Positions 52,999 through 58,804 of a stretch of DNA of 58,804 bases are shown piece by piece. The stretch covers positions 1-58,804 of the IMG/VR virus record IMGVR_UViG_3300021425_000041. One strand, given 5' to 3'. The position numbers and the translations under genes were made by a program. The notes below the pieces were generated by a model, which saw only the letters and a program-made list of their open reading frames with translations, searched no databases and was not told the DNA's origin. The DNA is from a virus. Position 1 is the stretch's first letter. The number at the start of each line of letters is the position of its first letter.

Positions 52999-53015
52999 TC
53001 TCAACGGACTTAGTT

Positions 53016-54173
53016 ATGCCATCACGCAGAATAAGAGAAGATCACGGTGAGTATAGGGATATCGTCAAAGGAAATGTTGATGATAAACTTAAAAAACACA
53101 TTAAGAGTGGTCAAAGAATATCACGACGTGGAAAAGATTTCGTTGTGGTACGAGTTCCTCATGTAGAACTTCCAAGTTTTCGTTACGGACAACCTGCCGA
53201 TGGAAGTGGAATCGGCAACGGAGAAGCCGGTGTTGGTGACGAAGTCGGTGAAGGACCCCAACAACAAGGTAGTGGTCAAGGTGGTCAACCTGGTGAAGGG
53301 GGTGAGGGTGAAGGAGATGGTCACGAAATTGATGTCGGAATTAGCATGGATGCTTATTTTGATATGATAGGAGAAGAACTTCAATTACCAAATTTAAAAC
53401 CAAAGGATAATGGAGAAATGGTAAAAGAAAAAATCAAATGGAATCGTATTGCAAAAGTTGGAAACAATAGTTTGCTTCACAAACGCAAAACTCTGAAAAA
53501 TGCGTTTAAACGTTTGATTTCTTCCGAAGACTACAATCCTGAAGATTTATCTAATTTTTATCCTATTAAAGACGACAAAGAATTCAGAAGTTGGAGTTCA
53601 GTTGAAGTACCTGATACCAATGCGGCCATATTTTTCGTGTCTGACATTTCCGCAAGTATGGACGATGAAAAACGAGGTTTGGTTCGTGAGTTGTGTTGGT
53701 ATTTAGACAATTGGGTTCGTAGATTTTATCAAGAAACTCAAGTTAAGTATATTGTTCATGATCACCACGCACAAGAAGTAGACCAAGAAAAATTCTACAA
53801 ATATAAAAGTGGTGGTGGTACTCAAATAAGTAGTGCGTTTCATTTAGTCAATGATGTAGTGGAAAAAGCATTCCCATTGAACGAGTGGAATATTTATGTA
53901 TTTTATTTAAGTGATGGAGAAAACTTTGGTTCTGATAACGATTTGTGTGTTGAGTATTTGAAAAAAATGCAAACATATGCAAATTTAATAGGAATTACAG
54001 AAGTAAAAGCAATCAGAAGTTGGGCAACATTTATACCAGCAATTCAAGCACAATTATCAACCGGTGATCTTGATCCAAAAACAATTGTTACTGCATCAAT
54101 GGATTCAGCATCCGATGTATTTAAAACACTTCAAAAATTATTAACACCTGCTGAAGAGGAGGTACCGTTCTAA
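53016..54173 (+). CDS. yeaH: YeaH/YhbH family protein with VWA domain (DUF444)
   Basis: The N-terminal segment of this 385-residue protein (RRIREDHGEYRDIVKGNVDDKLKKHI) and the Gly-rich linker match the YeaH plan. So does DAYFDMIGEELQLPNLKPKDN, like YeaH's [20 protein letters not shown]. The von Willebrand A domain has an intact metal site: DISAS (210-214), Thr269 in GGGTQ and Asp300 in LSDGE. AAA+/VWA pairs typically work together as mechanical or regulatory modules. E. coli YeaH has about 427 residues, so this copy is complete but compact. A strong AGGAGG near the 3' end serves the next gene. Confidence 0.9.
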   Translation: MPSRRIREDHGEYRDIVKGNVDDKLKKHIKSGQRISRRGKDFVVVRVPHVELPSFRYGQPADGSGIGNGEAGVGDEVGEGPQQQGSGQGGQPGEGGEGEGDGHEIDVGISMDAYFDMIGEELQLPNLKPKDNGEMVKEKIKWNRIAKVGNNSLLHKRKTLKNAFKRLISSEDYNPEDLSNFYPIKDDKEFRSWSSVEVPDTNAAIFFVSDISASMDDEKRGLVRELCWYLDNWVRRFYQETQVKYIVHDHHAQEVDQEKFYKYKSGGGTQISSAFHLVNDVVEKAFPLNEWNIYVFYLSDGENFGSDNDLCVEYLKKMQTYANLIGITEVKAIRSWATFIPAIQAQLSTGDLDPKTIVTASMDSASDVFKTLQKLLTPAEEEVPF

Positions 54174-55738
54174 TGGGAATTGCATGGGAAAGTCATAGTT
54201 TAAATGAAGGAGTTTGTCCAGAGTTGGCTGCTCTTATACCTGAGTGTTTACAAGCCTGCTACGACAATGGACTTGATCCGTATCCATTGTGTATTGAAGA
54301 ATTTGATGCAGACGAAATAGTTGAAATTGCGGCCTATGGTGGATTTCCTGTTCGTTATCCTCATTTTAATTTCGGACAACAATTTGAACAACTTCATTAT
54401 CAGTATCATCATGGCATGGGTAAGATTTATGAAATGGTTGTAAATACAGACCCAACATATATGTATCTGCAAAGAAATAATCCTATTGTTGATAATTTAA
54501 CTGTTGTAGCACACGCAACGGCTCATAGTGATTTCTTTAAGAACAATATTATGTTCAAGCACACGAATCGTAATATGATGAATGTTATGGCAAATCATAG
54601 TGATAAAATTCGTATGTATATGGATCGTTTTGGTCGTAAAAAAGTAAAAGACTTTTTGAATGCGGCCTTAGCAATTGATGATTTAATTGATCCTTCACTT
54701 TGCTATCGTGAAAGTAATTTGAAGAAAGCAACTAAGTTTAACTTCGAAGATCGTCAACCACGTGAACACGTAACTCGTCTTGATACAAAAGAATATATGG
54801 ACAAGTATGTAAATCCTTCTCATTATATTGAAAAGCAAAGAAGAGAACGTGAAGAACGACAAAAGTTAGCAGAAAACAAATTTCCATTGCAACCTGAACG
54901 TGATATCATGTTGATGATTATAAATCATTGTCGTTTAGAACCTTGGCAACAAAACATACTTAGCATGATTCGTGATGAAGCAATTTATTATCGTCCACAA
55001 GGAATGACAAAAGTTCTCAACGAGGGTTGGGCAAGTTATTGGGATTCTTATATTATGGCAACTTGTAATTTTGCCGGAGACGATGGAATATTCGATTATG
55101 CAAAACACCATGCAGGAGTTTTAGGTGGAAAGTATAATATGAACAATCCGTATAAACTTGGAAATACATTATTGCGTGACATTGAAGACCGTTGGAACAA
55201 AGGTAAATTCGGTAAAGAATATGAAATGTGTGACAATGGTGATGAAAAAAGATATTGGAATAAGAACCTAAATCTTGGTCGTGAAAAACTTTATGAAGTT
55301 CGTGAGAACTATAATGATGTTACATTTCTCAATGAGTTTTTTACAAAGGATTTTTGCGAAAAACATGAGTACTTTGAATATGCATTAGATAAGTCAAAAA
55401 ACAAGTATGTCGTTGTTAGTAAAGATTACAAAAAGATAAAAGAAAAACTTATCAATCGTCATATTAACATGGGAAGACCTGTAATTTATATGGAAAACAT
55501 GAAATATAAGAACACAGAGATTTTATTAAGACACGACTTTGAAGGCAGACCTTTGGATATTAAATATGCAACTGGTACAATGGCATATCTACATGAAATA
55601 ATGAAGAAACCAATAAATCTATTAACATACGATGTTGAAGAAGAAGGATATGGTTCTTCAAAAGAAATTGTTGAAGTTGAAGTCCGTTATCGATACAATA
55701 ACGGAGAAATGAAAAGATTTGAAGGTAGTAAGATTTAA
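54173..55738 (+). CDS. spoVR: SpoVR/YcgB family protein
   Basis: The 521-residue product spans the full family (E. coli YcgB has 510). Recognisable blocks are YPHFNFGQQFEQLHYQYHHGMGKIYEMVVNTDP, YLQRNNPIVDNLTVVAHATAHSDFF, EPWQQNILSMIRDEAIYYRPQG and LNEGWASYWDSYIM. The His/Glu-rich conserved patches suggest metal binding, but no activity is established. In Bacillus SpoVR affects the spore cortex; in enterobacteria YcgB is co-regulated with YeaGH. The ATG overlaps the previous stop by one base (TAATG) and has AGGAGG 10 nt upstream, so the pair is translationally coupled. Confidence 0.92.
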   Translation: MGIAWESHSLNEGVCPELAALIPECLQACYDNGLDPYPLCIEEFDADEIVEIAAYGGFPVRYPHFNFGQQFEQLHYQYHHGMGKIYEMVVNTDPTYMYLQRNNPIVDNLTVVAHATAHSDFFKNNIMFKHTNRNMMNVMANHSDKIRMYMDRFGRKKVKDFLNAALAIDDLIDPSLCYRESNLKKATKFNFEDRQPREHVTRLDTKEYMDKYVNPSHYIEKQRREREERQKLAENKFPLQPERDIMLMIINHCRLEPWQQNILSMIRDEAIYYRPQGMTKVLNEGWASYWDSYIMATCNFAGDDGIFDYAKHHAGVLGGKYNMNNPYKLGNTLLRDIEDRWNKGKFGKEYEMCDNGDEKRYWNKNLNLGREKLYEVRENYNDVTFLNEFFTKDFCEKHEYFEYALDKSKNKYVVVSKDYKKIKEKLINRHINMGRPVIYMENMKYKNTEILLRHDFEGRPLDIKYATGTMAYLHEIMKKPINLLTYDVEEEGYGSSKEIVEVEVRYRYNNGEMKRFEGSKI

Positions 55739-55742
55739 GTAA

Positions 55743-56501
55743 GTGAAACCTTCGGGTAACGAAATTTATCATTGTGATAATTTATCACTTCTAAGAAAAT
55801 TAGATTCAGATTCAATCAATCTAATATATTGTGATATATTATACGGAACTGGAAAAAAATTTAAAGATTATGATGATCTGCAACCAGTTCGTTCTGAAAT
55901 AGATTCTCATTACATACCTCGTTTGCACGAAATGAAACGAGTACTTTCAAAAACTGGAACAATCTATTTACAAATGGATTTGCGGATTGTACATTGGATA
56001 CGAATATTGATGGACAATATATTTGGTTATGAAAATTTCAGAAATCAAATTGTAGTAAAATTCAATATAGGTGGTCGTGGTAAACGTGAGTTTGCAAAAA
56101 AACACGACTACATTGTTGTATACACAAAATCAGATGATTATGTTTTTAATGATATGGAAATACGGATTCCGTATAAATCGGTGATTAGTAAAAAGCAAGA
56201 TAGACCTAATATTACAGAAGAAAAATTAAAAATTGGGACGATACCTACAAATGTTTGGGATGATATTCCGTCTGGATTAAAAGTAAAAAAAGTTACAAAC
56301 TATTATAGTGAAAAGCATCCTAAAATTTTAGAAAGAATAATCAAAGCAAGTAGTAACGAAGGTGATGTTGTCGCAGACTTTTATTGTGGAAGTGGAACAA
56401 CTTTAGATGTAGCAAACGAATTAAATCGTAAGTATATTGGATGTGACATCAATCCAAATGCAGTCAAAGTTTCTAAGGAAAGAATAGTCAAAAAAAGTTA
56501 A
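55743..56501 (+). CDS. DNA methyltransferase, beta-class N4/N6 type
   Basis: The 252-residue product has motif IV first and motif I last, the beta-class order. Motif IV is CDILYGTGKKF (Asp31-Tyr34), a DPPY variant with Ile-Leu. The AdoMet-binding motif DFYCGSGTT (212-220) is near the C-terminus, followed by NRKYIGCDINP. It would transfer methyl from AdoMet to adenine or cytosine exocyclic amine, probably to protect phage DNA from restriction or to control replication. No restriction enzyme is adjacent. GTG is taken as start, 4 nt after the spoVR stop, so it is probably in the same operon. Confidence 0.8.
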   Translation: MKPSGNEIYHCDNLSLLRKLDSDSINLIYCDILYGTGKKFKDYDDLQPVRSEIDSHYIPRLHEMKRVLSKTGTIYLQMDLRIVHWIRILMDNIFGYENFRNQIVVKFNIGGRGKREFAKKHDYIVVYTKSDDYVFNDMEIRIPYKSVISKKQDRPNITEEKLKIGTIPTNVWDDIPSGLKVKKVTNYYSEKHPKILERIIKASSNEGDVVADFYCGSGTTLDVANELNRKYIGCDINPNAVKVSKERIVKKS

Positions 56502-56539
56502 TTTTTTTACCTTGAAATGTGCTTAAAATTCAAGTAAAA

Positions 56540-56548
56540 TATATTTAT
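56540..56548 (+). promoter_or_regulatory. Putative late promoter element
   Basis: Exact TATATTTAT in the 84-nt gap after the methyltransferase; the next ATG is at 56586. No clear ribosome site in the leader. Confidence 0.5.
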
Positions 56549-56585
56549 ATATAGTAACTAAAATTGACTAAATAATAATTAAAAA

Positions 56586-56816
56586 ATGAGTAATGAAGAC
56601 AAAAAATACGATGCCTACGGCATTCGATTAGAAGTGTTAAAAAACGCAAAAGAGATGGTATGGGAAGCATGGCACATGGAAAAAGAAGAGTTGGACAGTC
56701 GTGCCAGATTTGAAAATATTCCCCTGGAAATACCACCACTTCCAACTACACAAGAAGTATTAGAAATTGCTTCTGACTTTTACAATTTCGTTGAAAATGG
56801 CGGAAAATCTTCTTGA
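56586..56816 (+). CDS. Small conserved-type phage protein
   Basis: This 76-residue protein begins with an acidic part and continues YGIRLEVLKNAKEMVWEAW, a pattern I recall from small T4-like phage proteins without assigned function. The C-terminus is TTQEVLEIASDFYNFVENG. It lies directly upstream of gp32. Confidence 0.6.
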   Translation: MSNEDKKYDAYGIRLEVLKNAKEMVWEAWHMEKEELDSRARFENIPLEIPPLPTTQEVLEIASDFYNFVENGGKSS

Positions 56817-56831
56817 TTTATATAATTCTGA

Positions 56832-56860
56832 TTGACGAAATCGAAAAGGAATTGTATTAT
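56832..56860 (+). promoter_or_regulatory. Sigma70-like promoter of gp32
   Basis: TTGACG (56832-56837), 17-nt spacer, TATTAT (56855-56860). The leader of about 40 nt carries TAAGGA before the ATG at 56906. Confidence 0.65.
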
Positions 56861-56905
56861 ATTAAGAATATTAATAATAACAAATACTAAATTAAGGAAT
56901 AAAAA

Positions 56906-57742
56906 ATGGCAATTGACCTAGATAAAATAAAAGCAAAGTTGAATAATTTGTCACAGACAAATAATCGCAAAAACTATCAATGGAAACCTCAACCAGGTAA
57001 ACAACAAGTTCGTATTGTACCATACAAGCATCAACCCGATAATCCTTTTATTGAGTTGTACTTTCATTATGGCATTAACAATAGAACTTACTTATCACCA
57101 AAATCGTTTGGTCGTCCTGACCCAATCGTTGAGTTTGCTGAAAAGTTAACTCGTAGTGGTGACAAGGATGATTATCGCATGGGACGTTCTCTTATGCCGA
57201 AGATGCGTACATTTGTACCTGTCATCGTTCGTGGTGAAGAAGCAGAAGGAGTTCGGTTTTGGGGTTTTGGTAAAGAAGTTTACCAAGAACTATTGAGTGT
57301 TATTGCTGATCCTGATTACGGAGACATTACAGATGCAACCAACGGAAGAGACATCACAATAGAATTTCTTTCAGCAGAAGAGGCGGGAAGGTCATTTCCA
57401 AAAACAAACATCCGTGTTAAACCCAACACATCTCCAGTATCGGAAAACAAAAATATTGTTGACGGAGTTGCTAATAATCAAGCAGAAATCACAGAGATTT
57501 ATCAGGAACTTAGTTACGATGAATTGAAAGATGCCCTTGAAAAGTGGGTTAGTGGTGAATCAGAAGAAGATGCACCTCCACCTGAATCAGTAGATGAACA
57601 ATCTTCCGATTCTAATAAGCAAGTTGTTGTTGAAGAAACACAAACAGAAGTAAAGGCAAGTCCTACTTCTGAAAAGAGTAAACCAAATGCAACATCTACT
57701 GAAGATGTAGAGGCTGCGTTTGAAGAATTATTCAAGCAGTAA
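56906..57742 (+). CDS. gp32: Single-stranded DNA-binding protein, gp32-like, without zinc ligands
   Basis: The 278-residue product has the gp32 plan: a basic N-terminal arm (KIKAKLNNLSQ), an OB-fold core (VRIVPYKHQPDNPFIELYFHYGI, FVPVIVRGEEAEGVRFWGFGK) and an acidic C-terminal tail. The tail would recruit polymerase, primase-helicase and recombinase. The region that in T4-like gp32 carries the zinc cysteines is present as YLSPKSFGRPDPIVEF (62-77). The expected Cys positions are Ser64, Asp72 and Val75, and the protein contains no cysteine at all. It has its own promoter and a strong terminator, fitting high expression. Confidence 0.88.
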   Translation: MAIDLDKIKAKLNNLSQTNNRKNYQWKPQPGKQQVRIVPYKHQPDNPFIELYFHYGINNRTYLSPKSFGRPDPIVEFAEKLTRSGDKDDYRMGRSLMPKMRTFVPVIVRGEEAEGVRFWGFGKEVYQELLSVIADPDYGDITDATNGRDITIEFLSAEEAGRSFPKTNIRVKPNTSPVSENKNIVDGVANNQAEITEIYQELSYDELKDALEKWVSGESEEDAPPPESVDEQSSDSNKQVVVEETQTEVKASPTSEKSKPNATSTEDVEAAFEELFKQ

Positions 57743-57746
57743 CAAT

Positions 57747-57779
57747 AAAGGGTGAGGGGCAAAAATCCCTCACCCTTTT
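57747..57779 (+). terminator. Rho-independent terminator after gp32
   Basis: AAAGGGTGAGGG and CCCTCACCCTTTT form a 12-bp stem with an 8-nt loop, followed by one further T. Confidence 0.88.
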
Positions 57780-57793
57780 GAACATTTAATTTT

Positions 57794-58804
57794 ATGGCAA
57801 GAAAAAAAGAAGAAAAAACAAAATCAGAAGATTTAGCATCTGTACTTGCAGAAAGTCTAAACTCTGCGTATAAGGATGAAGGTAAAGTAGCATTCTTTTT
57901 AAATGAAGGAGATGATCCTTCTTTAATTTCCGATTGGATTCCAACAGGTAGTAGTTTACTTGATTTGGCAATTTCAAATCGTCCGAATGGTGGAATACCC
58001 GTGGGACGAATTACTGAAGTAACTGGACTAGAACAAAGTGGTAAAAGTTTGTTGTGTGGCCACATTCTTGCGGAAACTCAAAAGAAAGGAGGTGTTGCAG
58101 TGTACATTGACACGGAAACAAGTGTCAGTATTGAGTATCTCACTGCTATTGGTGTTGATACAACTCAGTTATTGTACGTACACGTAGATACAGTAGAAGA
58201 CATTTTTGCAACGATAGATAATATCATTGCAACAATTCGTAAGAGCAACAAAGACAGACTTGTTACTATTGTTACAGATAGTGTTGCAGCTGCATCAACT
58301 AAAGTAGAAATGTCAGCAGATTATAGCAAAGACGGATTTGCAACAACCAAAGCAATTTTAATCAGTAAAGCAATGCGTAAGTTGACTTCAACAATTGGAC
58401 GTCAACGAATTGCTTTAGTATTCACCAATCAACTTCGTCAAAAGATGGGAGTTATGTTTGGTGATCCGTGGACAACAAGTGGTGGTAAAGCATTAGCATT
58501 CCACGCAAGTGTTCGTCTGCGTTTGAAGAATCTTGGACAAATCAAACAAGGTTCTACAACTGATGTAATTGGAAACAAATGCGAAGCAACAATCGTTAAG
58601 AATCGTATGGGTCCTCCTCAAAGAAAAGCAGCCTTTGAAATTTATTTCAACCGTGGTATTGATGATTTGGGAAGTTGGATAACCACACTTAAAACTCATA
58701 AAGTATTTAAGCAAGGTGGTGCATACTATACCTATGTTGATTCCAAAGAAAACGAACACAAGTTTATGGCAAAAGAATTTCCAACTTTGTTAGCAGAAAA
58801 TTCT
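57794..58804 (+). CDS. uvsX: RecA/UvsX recombinase (3' end cut off)
   Basis: The frame is open for 337 codons to the end of the window. The P-loop is GLEQSGKS (78-85). Further RecA motifs are VYIDTE, VTIVTDSVAA (Walker B), TNQLRQKMGVMFGDPWTTSGGKALAFHASVRLRL (the loop 2 region) and KNRMGPP. By eye it is closer to bacterial RecA than to T4 UvsX. It catalyses strand exchange in recombination-dependent replication with gp32 and gp46/47, all encoded in this window. The ATG follows the gp32 terminator by 14 nt; no clear ribosome site is seen. Confidence 0.92.
   Translation, partial: MARKKEEKTKSEDLASVLAESLNSAYKDEGKVAFFLNEGDDPSLISDWIPTGSSLLDLAISNRPNGGIPVGRITEVTGLEQSGKSLLCGHILAETQKKGGVAVYIDTETSVSIEYLTAIGVDTTQLLYVHVDTVEDIFATIDNIIATIRKSNKDRLVTIVTDSVAAASTKVEMSADYSKDGFATTKAILISKAMRKLTSTIGRQRIALVFTNQLRQKMGVMFGDPWTTSGGKALAFHASVRLRLKNLGQIKQGSTTDVIGNKCEATIVKNRMGPPQRKAAFEIYFNRGIDDLGSWITTLKTHKVFKQGGAYYTYVDSKENEHKFMAKEFPTLLAENS

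Noticed and set aside
56236-56250. GACGATACCT in the methyltransferase gene as a fourth hairpin copy
   Set aside because: Only the loop core matches; no GTTTC/GAAAC arms are present.
1-58804. tRNA genes, CRISPR arrays, insertion sequences or integrase
   Set aside because: None recognised by eye: no cloverleaf-like segment in the few intergenic gaps, no regularly spaced repeats, no transposase or integrase motifs.

Overview
This window is a 58.8-kb segment of a virulent, T4-like contractile-tailed phage (a myovirus related to the marine/environmental branch of the T4 superfamily). All genes are on the + strand, densely packed, often with 1-20 nt overlaps, and AT-rich. Recognisable T4-type proteins are the large terminase (gp17), portal (gp20), prohead protease (gp21), scaffold (gp22), major capsid protein (gp23), neck and tail-completion proteins (gp13/14/15 block), sheath (gp18), tube (gp19), a LysM-type baseplate wedge protein (gp53-like), SSB (gp32), primase (gp61-like), SbcCD-type gp46/gp47 and a RecA/UvsX recombinase. 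No tRNA genes, CRISPR arrays or insertion sequences were seen. The host cannot be named. Strong AGGAG-type ribosome sites and TTGACA-N17-TATTAT promoters point to a bacterium with sigma70-type and Shine-Dalgarno signals.

Layout: 1-1300, end of a dockerin-repeat virion protein and a small baseplate-related protein. 1351-6957, DNA metabolism: RuvC-like nuclease, primase, and a gp47/gp46 locus in which gp47 is split by an inserted glycosyltransferase-like gene and its C-terminal part is fused to gp46. 7001-13371, a P-loop kinase, a two-domain adenylyltransferase/ligase-like protein and small unknowns. 13438-25903, terminase, a host-like lipoprotein, portal, a set of small head-associated proteins, protease, scaffold and capsid. 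26014-33566, neck, tail completion, sheath and tube. 33651-49089, baseplate and hub genes, a probable frameshifted chaperone pair and a 2446-residue tape measure. 49125-58804, a small divergent family-A DNA polymerase, an intact prkA-yeaH-spoVR operon, a DNA methyltransferase, gp32 and RecA/UvsX.

Regulation is unusually readable. A 9-nt motif, TATATTTAT, recurs in front of many virion genes and looks like this phage's late promoter element. At several genes it lies only 4-8 nt before the ATG with no ribosome site, which suggests leaderless late mRNAs. Four sigma70-like promoters, each with a 17-bp spacer, precede other genes. Strong rho-independent terminators follow gp21-operon, capsid, sheath, tube, hub and gp32 units. 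A 29-30-nt hairpin with a conserved loop occurs three times, twice inside coding sequence in the same reading frame.

The observations most worth pursuing are the phage-borne PrkA-YeaH-SpoVR stress operon, the split gp47 with gp47C-gp46 fusion, the repeated hairpin, the late-promoter/leaderless system, the loss of zinc ligands in both primase and SSB, and the +1 frameshift candidate.
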